Shown: positions 18,410 to 26,987 of the stretch, in pieces | How the letters are laid out: each line of letters begins with the position of its first letter | Numbering within the stretch: position 1 is the stretch's first letter | From: Gemmatimonadota bacterium | GTDB lineage: Bacteria; Gemmatimonadota; Gemmatimonadetes; Longimicrobiales; Gaopeijiaceae | Length of the DNA: 64,000 nt | Direction: 5' to 3' | Assembly: GCA_015664885.1 (NCBI GenBank) | Contig: DQPL01000098.1 | Coordinates: 86,733-150,732 of the forward strand | Program-made: the position numbers and the translations under genes | Notes under the pieces: model-generated | Database searches by the model: none | What the model saw: the letters and a program-made list of their open reading frames with translations, nothing else | Told to the model about the DNA's origin: nothing

Positions 18410-19060
18410 ATGCGAAGCGAACGATTCCGGCGTATTCGAGAGGTTCTCGCCCGCCGTCAGCCAGACTTGACCGTGCTCATGGACCGGGTGAACAAGTCCC
18501 ACAATTTCTCGGCCATCCTGCGTAACTGCGACGCCGCGGGGGTGCTCGAAGCCCATGTAGTCCCGCCGGAGAAGGGCCTGGCGCTGCACCACGGCACCTC
18601 GGCGGGCACCAAGAAGTGGGTGCGGGTACGCCTGCACCGAGAGGTCGCCAGCGCGGTCTCACATCTTCACGCCTCGGGGTTCCGCGTGATTGCCGCCCAT
18701 CCGTCCGACAGCGCCATCGACTACCGGGAAATCGACTACTGTCAGCCGACGGCCATCCTCATCGGGGCCGAGCTCGACGGCGTCTCGGCCGAAGGCCTGG
18801 AGCTCGCGGATGCGCATGTTGCGGTGCCGATGCTCGGGATGGTCAAGTCCTTGAACGTATCGGTAGCGACGTCGATCCTGCTCTTCGAGGCCATGCGCCA
18901 GCGCGCGGCCGCCGGCATGTACTCTGAGAGTCGACTCTCGCCCGATGACTTCGATCGCCACCTGTTCGAGTGGGCGTGGCCGTCCATCGCTTCCAAGCGG
19001 CGTCGTGAGGGGCGTCCCTACCCGAAGCTCACCGAGGACGGAGATCTGATTCGGGAGTAG
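18410..19060 (+). CDS. trmH: tRNA (guanosine-18-2'-O)-methyltransferase
   Basis: SPOUT-class methyltransferase that 2'-O-methylates G18 in the D loop of tRNAs using SAM. ATG 18410 begins MRSERFRRIREVLARRQPDL, matching the usual TrmH N-terminus; longer in-frame starts upstream lack that similarity. The SPOUT motifs follow: DRVNKSHNFSAILRNCDAAG, AILIGAELDGVS and VPMLGMVKSLNVSVATSILLFEA. Length 216 (E. coli 229). No clear ribosome site precedes the ATG. Confidence 0.92.
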   Translation: MRSERFRRIREVLARRQPDLTVLMDRVNKSHNFSAILRNCDAAGVLEAHVVPPEKGLALHHGTSAGTKKWVRVRLHREVASAVSHLHASGFRVIAAHPSDSAIDYREIDYCQPTAILIGAELDGVSAEGLELADAHVAVPMLGMVKSLNVSVATSILLFEAMRQRAAAGMYSESRLSPDDFDRHLFEWAWPSIASKRRREGRPYPKLTEDGDLIRE

Positions 19061-19077
19061 GCGCTGCTCGGGGCCTC

Positions 19078-20451
19078 CTACCCTGCCCGACCCAGCTGGA
19101 ATTGCATCGACTCCTCCACACCCTCATAGAAGAAGGTGAACCCGGACTCGAGCAGCTTTTCCGGCAGAACCCGTTGGCCCCAGAGCAGCGCCTCCCTTCC
19201 TAGTTGACCGAAGGCTGCTTTCACGGCGAAGGCGGGTACGGGAATCACGGTCGGACGGGAGAGTGTGCGCCCCAATGCGGCCGTAAACGTCGAGTTGGTC
19301 ACGGGATGGGGCGCGGTGGCGTTCACGGGACCCCTAATGGAGTCCGTCATCAGCACGTGGTGAATCGCCGCGATGAGGTCGTCATTGTCGATCCAGCTCA
19401 GGTACTGTTTGCCCGAGCCCAACCGGCCACCGGCACCCATTTTGAACGGCAGAAGCATCTGTCCGAGCGCCCCACCCGCGGGCGACAACGATACGCCGGT
19501 CCGCAACGTCGTCACGCGCACGCCCGCCCGCTCAGCGGGCTTGGCAGCACCCTCCCAAGCGCGACACACTTCCGCCAGAAAGCCCTTTCCGGCAAGTGCG
19601 GTCTCGTTGATGCGCTCACTACCGCGGTCACCGTAGAAGCCCACGGCGGACGCCGACACGAGAATGCGCGGGCCGCCCGACATAGTGGCGAGCGTACGGC
19701 TGATCAGCTCGGTACCCTTCACCCTGCTCTGCTTGATCGATCGCTTACGCGCTTCGGTCCAGCGCCCGCTCGCGATCGACGTGCCCGCGAGGTGCACGAG
19801 CGCGTCGGCACCCACGAGCCCCTCGACATCGATCTCCCCTGTCGCGGGGTTCCAGTAGATGGAATCGTCCGCCAACTGCCGGCTGTCGCGTACGAGACGG
19901 ATCACCCGGTGGCCACCGGTTGTGAGAAAGTCGGCGAGGTTGCTACCGATCAGTCCCGATGCCCCGGTGATCGCCACGGTCATTCGCGGCTTCGAGGAGT
20001 GCGTCGCGTGGCGAGCGAGATCGGTGAAGAGTCGTCGATAGCGGAAGCGAAAAAGGCGTCCCAGCTCCCCTCTTACCAAGACTGGTGCCATGGGGAAGCC
20101 GAGCGGCAGTTCGAGCTCGATGTCGTCTTCCAGCCTGGTACCGCCACCGTCGATGGCGTCGAAGCGATGCGTGTGCAGCCAGGACTTCAACGGTCCCGAT
20201 GTCTGTTCGTCCCGGAACCGCTCGTTTTCGATATAACCGGTGTGCTCGAGCACCCACTTGAAACTCGCGGGCCCTCGATGCACACGCAGCGCGACCGTCG
20301 CTCCGTCCTCGATTCCCCCCTTCTTTTCGAGCAGGTCGACGACCGCCCAGGGGGGCGTCAGGCGCTCAAGCGCACCGAGACGCTCATGCCAGGCGAACAC
20401 CGTCTCGGGATCGTGGTGGATGAGCTCGGTCCGGTACGTGAGTCGTGTCAT
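19078..20451 (-). CDS. TIGR01777-family NAD(P)-binding protein with N-terminal SRPBCC domain
   Basis: A 457-residue two-domain protein. Residues 1 to about 155 form an SRPBCC/START-like ligand pocket (MTRLTYRTELIHHDPETVFAW); a nucleotide-sugar-epimerase-like domain follows from MTVAITGASGLIGSNLADFL, with DALVHLAGTSIASGRW, VSASAVGFYG, YLSWIDNDDL and a C-terminal DUF1731 segment. The family is widespread (YfcH-like), loosely called epimerase; the substrate is unknown. ATG 20451 overlaps the stop of the upstream membrane gene by 4 nt, which rules out the longer in-frame start at 20712. Confidence 0.88.
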   Translation of the reverse strand: MTRLTYRTELIHHDPETVFAWHERLGALERLTPPWAVVDLLEKKGGIEDGATVALRVHRGPASFKWVLEHTGYIENERFRDEQTSGPLKSWLHTHRFDAIDGGGTRLEDDIELELPLGFPMAPVLVRGELGRLFRFRYRRLFTDLARHATHSSKPRMTVAITGASGLIGSNLADFLTTGGHRVIRLVRDSRQLADDSIYWNPATGEIDVEGLVGADALVHLAGTSIASGRWTEARKRSIKQSRVKGTELISRTLATMSGGPRILVSASAVGFYGDRGSERINETALAGKGFLAEVCRAWEGAAKPAERAGVRVTTLRTGVSLSPAGGALGQMLLPFKMGAGGRLGSGKQYLSWIDNDDLIAAIHHVLMTDSIRGPVNATAPHPVTNSTFTAALGRTLSRPTVIPVPAFAVKAAFGQLGREALLWGQRVLPEKLLESGFTFFYEGVEESMQFQLGRAG

Positions 20452-21185
20452 GACATCAACATCCAAGCGGTTCCGGACGCCGCAATTTGCACGGTGAGGT
20501 TGTCCAGACCGTGATTGCTCAACCCCTCGGCGAGCGCTCCGACTCCTGCACAGGCGAGCCCCACCAGCACTGCGCGGGATGGGTCGGCCAGATTCCAGAG
20601 CGCGACGGTGGCTGCCACCCACCCCACCAGAAAGACCGCTGCGGAGCCTTCGAAGGAGCGAGTCGCGGGCACGCCCCCGAGCGACGGTACTCGGTACTTG
20701 TGTTTGCCCCACCTCGTGCCTGCCGGTTCACCGACAGCGTCGCCCCACCCGCTGACGAGGTATCCCACGGTCGCGTAGGGTCCGGTCAGAAGCGCGCTGA
20801 CGAGGCCGCCCAGTGCTGTAGTGACCAGTGGCACGAGGATGAACAGCTTGCGCCGAGGACGGTCGGTCTCACGAGCCAATACGCGGTAGATCGGGTCCCG
20901 GTCGCCGCGCAGCACCGCTACCAGGACTACGCCCGCGAGTACAGCACCGTAGGCGTTCGTACCGGGCAAGCCCCAAAGAGAATAAGCGACCGCGGCGCCC
21001 GTGAAGACTCCAAAGTGAAATATCTTGCGCGTGTATGGGACCGCTAGGCCGCGGCGCCGCGCGAATGACGCGAGCGAGGCGACGGCGAGCGCGACGATCA
21101 CCGCCAGGGAGCACGACCACAGCGCGGTCCCCAGATCCGGGATGAGCATGGGCCACGGGTCAGTCAACATGGTGCGGTTGATCAC
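20448..21185 (-). CDS. Phytol/dolichol-kinase-like integral membrane protein
   Basis: A 245-residue polytopic protein of the CTP-dependent lipid-kinase/phosphatidate cytidylyltransferase group. It has about seven hydrophobic helices, the segment YTRKIFHFGVF after the first and the hallmark GWGDAVGEPAGTRWGKHKY, followed by SFEGSAAVFL. Relatives phosphorylate isoprenoid alcohols such as phytol or dolichol. GTG 21185 is the longest start; ATG 21170 is equally possible and neither has a clear ribosome site. It is coupled to the TIGR01777 gene by an ATGA overlap. Confidence 0.75.
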   Translation of the reverse strand: MINRTMLTDPWPMLIPDLGTALWSCSLAVIVALAVASLASFARRRGLAVPYTRKIFHFGVFTGAAVAYSLWGLPGTNAYGAVLAGVVLVAVLRGDRDPIYRVLARETDRPRRKLFILVPLVTTALGGLVSALLTGPYATVGYLVSGWGDAVGEPAGTRWGKHKYRVPSLGGVPATRSFEGSAAVFLVGWVAATVALWNLADPSRAVLVGLACAGVGALAEGLSNHGLDNLTVQIAASGTAWMLMS

Positions 21186-21206
21186 GGGGCGCTGAACACG
21201 CCTCCG

Positions 21207-21615
21207 TTACCCCTGTGCGTCCGCAAGACTGAAGATCGATCCGAGCAGCTCACCGAGTTGCTCGGGGGCGCCGTCCTTGAAGAGCACAGCGGAGGCCAGC
21301 TCCTCCAGCATCTCGGACTCGTCCTCGGTGATCGCCTTGCCTGTCAGCACGAAGACAGGAAGCCCCATGTGCAACGGATCTTTTCGCAGCTTCTTGAGGA
21401 ACGTCAGGCCGCCCATCACGGGCATCATCAGGTCGAGGATGACCGCGTCTGGGGCTTCGGTACCCACCTTCTCCAGTCCATCCTTGCCATCAGCCGCCGT
21501 GACCGATTCGAGGCCGACGCTCGTATTCAGAGATCTCGTACGTGTCTTCGAGCAAAGCCTGCACGAGCATGCGATTGTCGGGATTGTCCTCCACAACCGC
21601 GATCTTGTATGTCAT
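21207..21615 (-). pseudogene. Response-regulator receiver domain, frameshifted
   Basis: ATG 21615 (overlapping the Hpt stop by 4 nt) starts a good receiver N-terminus, MTYKIAVVEDNPDNRMLVQA, with the acidic pair at E9/D10. After about residue 28 that frame ends early; the rest of the domain is in another frame from about 21525: GLESVTAADGKDGLE, the phospho-acceptor segment AVILDLMMPVMGG and the Thr/Lys region VFVLTGKA. One indel near 21525-21535 explains the split. In intact form it would be a single-domain regulator receiving phosphate from the adjacent Hpt protein. Confidence 0.75.
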
Positions 21616-21963
21616 CCAGTCGCCTCGATTCCGTCCATGATCGTTTCGAGATCAGCGATCGCCTGGCTGTAGGCGTCCTTCAATCCCGGCAGGATGGTCC
21701 TGACTGCCTCCACGTCGCCGCTTGATACGGCGCTTTCTATCTCGCCCGCCAGACCCCGGACCACTTCGGCGCCAACGTTGGCCGGGCTCGACTTGAGCGA
21801 GTGGGCACCCTTCTCCGCCTCGTCAGGGTCCTCTGCGGCAACGCCGCCGCGGATCTGGTCCATGCGCCCGCCCGAATTGTCGAGAAACAGTCTGACCATT
21901 TGCGCCGCCAGCTTGTCACCACCCCACTTGCGCAGCCGGATCAAGGCTCGTCGAATTGGTCAT
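21612..21963 (-). pseudogene. Histidine phosphotransfer (Hpt) domain, probable N-terminal frameshift
   Basis: From TTG 21944 a 110-residue Hpt domain reads cleanly, with the phosphorylatable histidine in GAHSLKSSPANVGA. Its first helix begins abruptly. ATG 21963 in another frame reads MTNSTSLDPAA, a typical Hpt N-terminus, and the two frames overlap on the same bases (CTTGATCCGGCTGCGC). A 14-nt deletion between tandem copies of this sequence would explain it. The TTG version may still make a shortened domain. It would relay phosphate to the receiver encoded directly after it. Confidence 0.6.
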
Positions 21964-22024
21964 GGCCAGGTGGTGGGGGACGCACGGAAATCGCCCAAAG
22001 TCTAGCCTGCGCGCGGGTCTATCG

Positions 22025-22687
22025 CTACGGCTTACGGCCCAAGGCGTCTCGGATGAGCCGTACGCCGGCCGCCGCCCCATCCACGTGTCCATAGACCGCG
22101 GATCCGGCGACAACCACACTGGCGCCGGCCGCCTGCAGCTCCCCGACGTTGCCGGCATCCACGCCACCATCGACCTCCAGCTCGGCTGTGCTGCCCATCT
22201 CGTCGAGAAGCGTGCGCGCATCCCTGACCTTAGCGGTGCTCGCAGAGATGTAGGACTGCCCCCCGAAGCCCGGGTTCACGGACATCACGAGCAACAGGTC
22301 GATGTAGGGAACGACATCGGTGAGCGACGCGAGTGGCGTGGCGGGGTTGATCGCGACGCCTGCTCGAGCACCTAGCTCGCGGATCCGTTGAACGGTGCGA
22401 TGCAGGTGTGTGCACGCCTCCGCGTGCACGGTCAGCCAATCCGCGCCAGCGTCCACGAAAGCCTCTAGGTAACGATCGGGTTGTTCGATCATCAAATGAA
22501 CGTCGAGCGGCAGATCGGTCGCTTTTCGGGCACCCGCCGTGATAATCGGACCGATCGTGATGTTGGGCACGAAATGGCCGTCCATGACATCGACATGGAT
22601 CCAGTCGGCTCCCCCCGATTCGACCGTCTGGATTTCGTCCGCCAAGCGTGAGAAGTCACAGGAAAGGATGGAGGGAGCAATTTTCAT
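22025..22687 (-). CDS. rpe: Ribulose-phosphate 3-epimerase
   Basis: Pentose-phosphate enzyme interconverting ribulose 5-phosphate and xylulose 5-phosphate on a TIM barrel. 220 residues, with KIAPSILSCDFSRLADE, WIHVDVMDGHFVPNITIGP (metal His/Asp), VHLMIEQPDRY, LVMSVNPGFGGQSYI and the phosphate-binding ELEVDGGVDAGN. ATG 22687 overlaps the rpiA stop by 4 nt, so the two pentose isomerases are co-translated. Confidence 0.97.
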   Translation of the reverse strand: MKIAPSILSCDFSRLADEIQTVESGGADWIHVDVMDGHFVPNITIGPIITAGARKATDLPLDVHLMIEQPDRYLEAFVDAGADWLTVHAEACTHLHRTVQRIRELGARAGVAINPATPLASLTDVVPYIDLLLVMSVNPGFGGQSYISASTAKVRDARTLLDEMGSTAELEVDGGVDAGNVGELQAAGASVVVAGSAVYGHVDGAAAGVRLIRDALGRKP

Positions 22688-23388
22688 GCGTGGCGCTCTC
22701 GGACCTCGATGCCGTCCTCGGAGGCCAGAATCGCGACGTCGGCTATGCCGAGGAAGAAGCCCGTCTCAACGACGCCCGCCCTCCCCTGAAGCGCGGCGTC
22801 GAGTCCCGCCGGGTCATCGATTCCCTCCGGGAAGCGGCAGTCCAACAGGAGGTTGCCGTTGTCGCTGCGCAGCGGGAGCACGTCGTCGGACCAGCGCGTC
22901 TTGACCTCAGCGCCCAGGCCCTCCAGGAATCTGGCATGTGTCCCTGAAGCCCATTCAACCACTTCGACCGGCAGCGGCGACAGGGTGCCGAGACGCTCTA
23001 CCGCTTTGCTTCCGTCGGCGATGATCACCACGTGGTGCGACGCCTGCGCGACCATCTTCTCTCGGAGTAGCGCGCCACCCATTCCCTTGATCAGGTCGAG
23101 ATCGGGCGACACTTCGTCAGCACCGTCGACCGTGAGGTCGACCTTCGCGCGGTCCGCGAGCCCGATGAGTTCGATGCCGGCCTTGCGCGCTTCGCGGCCG
23201 GTCCAAATCGACGTGGGCACCCCGACGATGTCGGAGAGCGCACCCTGGGAGAGCTTGGTGGCGAGCAGATCGAGGAAATGAGCCACGGTGCTCCCGGTCC
23301 CCAGGCCCAGGACCATTCCACTCTCGACGTACTCGAGCGCGCGCTCGGCCGCCTGACGCTTCAGTGCTTCCGCTGGCGTGAGTTCCAT
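22684..23388 (-). CDS. rpiA: Ribose-5-phosphate isomerase A
   Basis: Converts ribose 5-phosphate to ribulose 5-phosphate. ATG 23388 has GAGGAG 5 nt upstream and begins MELTPAEALKRQAAERALEY; the longer start at 23526 would include the aroF control region on the other strand. Motifs: VLGLGTGSTVAHFLDLL, TVDGADEVSPDLDLIKGMGGALLREK and VIIADGSKAVERLG. 234 residues against a usual 220. Supplies pentose phosphates together with rpe. Confidence 0.96.
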   Translation of the reverse strand: MELTPAEALKRQAAERALEYVESGMVLGLGTGSTVAHFLDLLATKLSQGALSDIVGVPTSIWTGREARKAGIELIGLADRAKVDLTVDGADEVSPDLDLIKGMGGALLREKMVAQASHHVVIIADGSKAVERLGTLSPLPVEVVEWASGTHARFLEGLGAEVKTRWSDDVLPLRSDNGNLLLDCRFPEGIDDPAGLDAALQGRAGVVETGFFLGIADVAILASEDGIEVRERHA

Positions 23389-23463
23389 CTCGCTCCTCGG
23401 AGGTCCTCCAGTCCAAGAATCCGCCGGAATGTAGGTAGCGGCGAGTGCCGTTACTAGGCGTGG

Positions 23464-23483
23464 ACCACGGTAGCCGCCGTGGT
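23464..23483. promoter_or_regulatory. Inverted repeat abutting the DAHP synthase -35
   Basis: A perfect 7-bp inverted repeat (ACCACGG, 6-nt spacer, CCGTGGT) ends on the first base of the TTGACA box. It lies in the 284-nt divergent region between rpiA and the DAHP synthase gene and could be an operator for either direction. No regulator is recognised for it. Confidence 0.4.
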
Positions 23484-23511
23484 TGACACCTCCGGTAGCG
23501 CCCGCGAACAT
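23483..23511 (+). promoter_or_regulatory. Probable sigma-70-type promoter of the DAHP synthase gene
   Basis: TTGACA at 23483-23488, a 17-nt spacer and GAACAT at 23506-23511 as a weak -10. Transcription would start near 23518, at or just before the two in-frame ATGs (23519, 23525) of the leader peptide, which have no ribosome site, so the leader may be read from a leaderless transcript. Confidence 0.5.
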
Positions 23512-23524
23512 TGCCCCCATGGAC

Positions 23525-23593
23525 ATGTGCGCGCGCGGGTATCGGTATTACTGGTTTGCTCCTCGGAGGGGAGCCCGGAATCCGCGCGTGTAG
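23525..23593 (+). CDS. Aromatic attenuator leader peptide (22 residues)
   Basis: A short frame from ATG 23525 (or in-frame ATG 23519) to TAG 23591-23593. Residues 5-11 read GYRYYWF: three Tyr codons, one Trp and one Phe within seven codons, placed immediately before a set of alternative hairpins and a terminator upstream of the DAHP synthase gene. This is the arrangement of trp- and phe-type leader peptides, where ribosome stalling on scarce charged tRNA decides termination. Here all three aromatic amino acids would be sensed, which suits the first step of the common pathway. The C-terminal half is Arg-rich. Confidence 0.8.
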   Translation: MCARGYRYYWFAPRRGARNPRV

Positions 23594-23652
23594 CGACTGA
23601 GGCGACACGTAAGGCGACCGAGGCTCCCGACATCCGTCGGGGGCCTTTTTTT
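23558..23652 (+). promoter_or_regulatory. Transcription attenuator with mutually exclusive hairpins
   Basis: Arm 1 (GCTCC, 23558-23562) can pair with arm 2 (GGAGC, 23570-23574). Arm 2, extended as GGGAGCC plus CGG (23569-23578), can instead pair with arm 3 (CCG, bulged A, GGCTCCC; 23618-23628). Arm 3 is also the 5' half of the terminator stem. A ribosome stalled on the aromatic codons (23540-23557) would cover arm 1, free arm 2 for arm 3 and prevent termination; a ribosome that finishes the peptide lets 1:2 and the terminator form. Pairings were read by eye. Confidence 0.78.
23622..23652 (+). terminator. Rho-independent terminator of the DAHP synthase attenuator
   Basis: A 10-bp stem (GGCTCCCGAC with GTCGGGGGCC, one G-T pair), a 4-nt loop ATCC and a run of seven T. 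It ends 20 nt before the ATG of the DAHP synthase gene, so it can only act as a conditional terminator of that gene. Confidence 0.88.
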
Positions 23653-23672
23653 GTCTGAGAGGACGAACAGAA

Positions 23673-24698
23673 ATGATTATCGTGACCAAGAAGGGTGTGA
23701 CTCAGGACCAGCTCGATCACATCCGGGAGCGCATCGAGTCGCTCGGACTACGCACGCACATGTCCCGGGGAGAGAGTCGAACCGTCATCGGGTGCCTCGG
23801 CGACGAGTCCCTGCTCGAGCACGTACCGCTGCTCTCGATTCCCGGCGTCGAGGCGGTACACCAGGTGCTCAAGCCCTACAAGCTCGCGTCCAGGGAGTTC
23901 TCGCCGGAGCCCACCGAGGTACCGCTCGGCGACACCGCGATAGGTGGAAACGAGCTCGTGGTCATCGCCGGACCGTGTTCCGTGGAACCCGGTGACATGC
24001 TGTCCTCCACCGCTCGCCACATCCGCGCCGCGGGCGCGCGCGCGCTGCGCGGCGGTGCGTTCAAGCCCCGCTCCTCTCCCTATTCCTTCCAGGGCATGGC
24101 CGAGGACGGCCTCAAGATGCTTGCCGACGTGCGCAGCGAGACGGGACTGCCGATCGTCACGGAAGTGATGGACACGCGTCAGGTCGACCTGGTCGCCTCG
24201 TACGCGGACGTGCTTCAGATCGGAGCGCGCAACATGCAGAATTTCTCGTTGTTGACCGAAGTGGGTCGACTCCGGCGCCCCGTGCTGCTGAAGCGTGGCA
24301 TGTCGGCCACGTTGAAGGACCTGCTGCTTGCAGCGGAATACATCATGAGCCAGGGCAACTCAGACGTCATCCTGTGCGAGCGTGGCATCCGCACGTTCAC
24401 CACCGAGACGCGCAATACGTTCGACCTGGCCGCCATTCCGGTCCTCAAGCGCGAGACGCACCTCCCGGTCATTGCCGACCCGTCACACGCGGGTGGCCGA
24501 CGCCACCTGGTCGCCCCGCTGTCCTATGCGGCCATCGCTGCCGGCGCCGACGGCCTGATCGTCGAGGTGCACCCTGATCCGGAGACCGCCACTTCCGACG
24601 GGGACCAATCGCTCGATTTCGCGGAATTCGACGCCTTCATGGACGGCTTACGTCCGTTCGTTGTTGCCGTGAAACGAGGGCTGGCCGCGCGCGCTTGA
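23673..24698 (+). CDS. aroF: 3-deoxy-7-phosphoheptulonate (DAHP) synthase
   Basis: First enzyme of the shikimate pathway, condensing phosphoenolpyruvate and erythrose 4-phosphate. 341 residues of the AroA-beta (KDOPS-like) type: an N-terminal ferredoxin-like regulatory domain ([17 protein letters not shown] to about 75) and a TIM barrel with [62 protein letters not shown] and [15 protein letters not shown] 23673 has GAGAGGA upstream. Expression should be controlled by the leader-peptide attenuator just before it. Converges with the DUF5916 gene. Confidence 0.96.
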   Translation: MIIVTKKGVTQDQLDHIRERIESLGLRTHMSRGESRTVIGCLGDESLLEHVPLLSIPGVEAVHQVLKPYKLASREFSPEPTEVPLGDTAIGGNELVVIAGPCSVEPGDMLSSTARHIRAAGARALRGGAFKPRSSPYSFQGMAEDGLKMLADVRSETGLPIVTEVMDTRQVDLVASYADVLQIGARNMQNFSLLTEVGRLRRPVLLKRGMSATLKDLLLAAEYIMSQGNSDVILCERGIRTFTTETRNTFDLAAIPVLKRETHLPVIADPSHAGGRRHLVAPLSYAAIAAGADGLIVEVHPDPETATSDGDQSLDFAEFDAFMDGLRPFVVAVKRGLAARA

Positions 24699-24717
24699 AG
24701 CGCCGTCGGGCCTGTAG

Positions 24718-26973
24718 CTACCCGGCCAGATTCAGCAGCCGCGTGAACTTGATCACGAAGGATCGCTCGAGCGGGCCCCTGGGGATTCCGGTCTCGAGAA
24801 TCGATCCGGTGTGGCGCAGGTCGTTGTAGACGAGAAAGAGCCCTGTGCCAGCCGTATTGAGCCAGCCGAAGCGGATATTGCCGGAGAAAGAATCCGATTG
24901 ATCGCTGTACTGGAGTAGCGACTGCAGGTAGATACTCGGTGTGAAGCTGTAGGCCGCTTTGAAGCTGATCAGTGATGTCTGAAAGTCGCCCTGGTCTAGA
25001 TTCACGTCGAACCAGTTGACGCGCAGGCTCGCCACGAAGGTGTCGCTCACTCTCGCGTTCACCGCCGTCCCGGTTCCGTACCGCGTACCGTTGTAAAAGC
25101 CACCGATATCGATGTTGCCTTCCACCGAAAGAGGTGCGCTCAGGTCCGTGTTGAAGCGGAAGCCCCAGTCCGGGTTGTCGTATGTGCCGGCTGGGATGAA
25201 GATGCCGTCCGAGATCTCGAAGGGCTCGCGCAGGCCCTCTCGACGAAAGTTGACACCAGGCAGCTGAAAGAAGGCCCCGTTGGCGAACTCGAAGTGGGAG
25301 TCCAAATGCCAATGGCGGGTCTCGCTGAAGCCATCCAGCGATAGGTGCTCCCGGTAGGAGAAGTGTGGCCGCAGCTCCTTGAACCAATCGATCCCGTCGA
25401 CGCGGATGTGGCGCAACCCGTACACGCTCCGGAACTGATGAGCGCCCCGTGGCGAGAAACCGACCTCCGGATTGAATCCCTCCCCGACACGTCGATATTG
25501 GGCTCTGAAGTCCCAGTCGCGCGAGGTCCACTGACCAGACAGCTCCAGGGACGTCTGATCATTCTCGGTGCCGGGGGTGCTGCTCGCGGCGACGTAGCCG
25601 TCCAACGTGAGAGCTTCCCCGATACCGAGCCGTCCATCGAGCGCCCCTGTGTAGTTGTAGTCGTCCGTGTCGTCGGTGTTATAGCGGCTCACGAAGGCTG
25701 CGCCGATTCGGGTTCGATTGGGCAGCTCCTTCATCACCCGGACGACGCCGAAGTTGTTTGCTGGGGCGACGCTGTCGACCGACTCGGTCTGGATGTCGAG
25801 AAAACCCACCGTGAGGCCGGCGATGCGGCCGGTAATACGGCCCCCACCCAGGATCGGCACCGCCTGACCATCTGCGATCCCGATGCGCCGGCTGAAGAAG
25901 ATCTCGTTGTTCTGTGCGGACCCGACAGCAAACGTGCCGGCGTTCTCCAGGAAGAACGGCCTCTTTTCGGGGAAAAATAGGCTGAATCGCGTCAGATTGA
26001 GCTGCTGCTCGTCCACCTCGACTTGGGCGAAGTCGGTGTTGTAGGTGAGGTCGAGCGTCAGACTCGCAGCAGATACGAGCTTGAGGTCGAACCCGACGTC
26101 ACCGTTGTTGTCGTCTTCCGGACTCGAGTTGGCCGCGTAGACCCGGCGCCCAGAACCGAGCAGGTACGGGGTGAAGGTGCCCGTTCTACGGGCGGGAGCG
26201 TCGAATCCCTCGAGCACGCCGGCGCTCGACAAGCGAAAGACATTGAACTGCCGGGCCACCGGAGACCAAAACGACTCTTCGTTGTTGCGTCGGATCCGGC
26301 GCGTCACGTTGAAGCCCCAGCGCTGGGCCCCGCCGGAGCCATAGCGTAGTGTGGAAAACGGGATGCGAAACTCGGCGTACCATCCCTCGCCATCCCGGGT
26401 CGTCGCCACCTGCCAGCTACCGTCCCAATTCACGTTGAAGCCCCCTCCCGACCCGCTGCTTTGCCGTCTCCCCCCACCGCCCCCACTGCCGCCGCTACCT
26501 CTCCCCCCGCCCTGCCCTTCACGCGTGATCTGCCCATCGTACTCGATGCCCGCGGGCGTGGTCGCAAACAGGAAGCCGTTTTGTCGGTCGAGATACGTGT
26601 CGAAGACGAGCAGCAACGCATCCGCGTCCTGAGGATTCGCGTCTCGGCGGGCTTCCCCGTACACGATGCCGTCAGCATCCCGGTCGAACAGCCAAGCTCC
26701 GACGTAGACGGCCTCGTCGTCGTAGAGTATGCGCACCTCGGTGCGCTCGCTGACAGGCTCGCCCTCCATCGGGTCGCGCTGCACGAAGTCCCCGAGGGAA
26801 CTCCCTGCCATCCACGAAGCGTCGTCCAAGATGCCGTCGATCGTCGGTGCTTCCTCCACACGGGTGGCGGTGGCGACAGGTGCGTCCTGGGCGAGCACTC
26901 GAGCGGGCGCAAAGACTGCGGGCCCGAGCGTGAACAGCAGGAAAGCGCGGGCCACGGCGGGTGTCGGCTTCAT
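24718..26973 (-). CDS. DUF5916 / CBM9-like outer-membrane protein with Gly-rich insert
   Basis: 751 residues: signal peptide (MKPTPAVARAFLLFTLGPAV to about residue 28), CBM9-like domain (PTIDGILDDASWMAG, RTEVRILYDDEAVYVGAWLFD), then the DUF5916 barrel with the hallmark LNLTRFSLFFPEKRPFFLEN. Between the two halves of the binding domain, near residues 152-180, is a low-complexity Gly/Ser/Arg insert absent from the paralogue at 12769. The start lies 14 nt after argH, so it may be the last gene of the arg transcript. Molecular function unestablished. Confidence 0.8.
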   Translation of the reverse strand: MKPTPAVARAFLLFTLGPAVFAPARVLAQDAPVATATRVEEAPTIDGILDDASWMAGSSLGDFVQRDPMEGEPVSERTEVRILYDDEAVYVGAWLFDRDADGIVYGEARRDANPQDADALLLVFDTYLDRQNGFLFATTPAGIEYDGQITREGQGGGRGSGGSGGGGGRRQSSGSGGGFNVNWDGSWQVATTRDGEGWYAEFRIPFSTLRYGSGGAQRWGFNVTRRIRRNNEESFWSPVARQFNVFRLSSAGVLEGFDAPARRTGTFTPYLLGSGRRVYAANSSPEDDNNGDVGFDLKLVSAASLTLDLTYNTDFAQVEVDEQQLNLTRFSLFFPEKRPFFLENAGTFAVGSAQNNEIFFSRRIGIADGQAVPILGGGRITGRIAGLTVGFLDIQTESVDSVAPANNFGVVRVMKELPNRTRIGAAFVSRYNTDDTDDYNYTGALDGRLGIGEALTLDGYVAASSTPGTENDQTSLELSGQWTSRDWDFRAQYRRVGEGFNPEVGFSPRGAHQFRSVYGLRHIRVDGIDWFKELRPHFSYREHLSLDGFSETRHWHLDSHFEFANGAFFQLPGVNFRREGLREPFEISDGIFIPAGTYDNPDWGFRFNTDLSAPLSVEGNIDIGGFYNGTRYGTGTAVNARVSDTFVASLRVNWFDVNLDQGDFQTSLISFKAAYSFTPSIYLQSLLQYSDQSDSFSGNIRFGWLNTAGTGLFLVYNDLRHTGSILETGIPRGPLERSFVIKFTRLLNLAG

Positions 26974-26987
26974 GTATTCGGGAAGGA

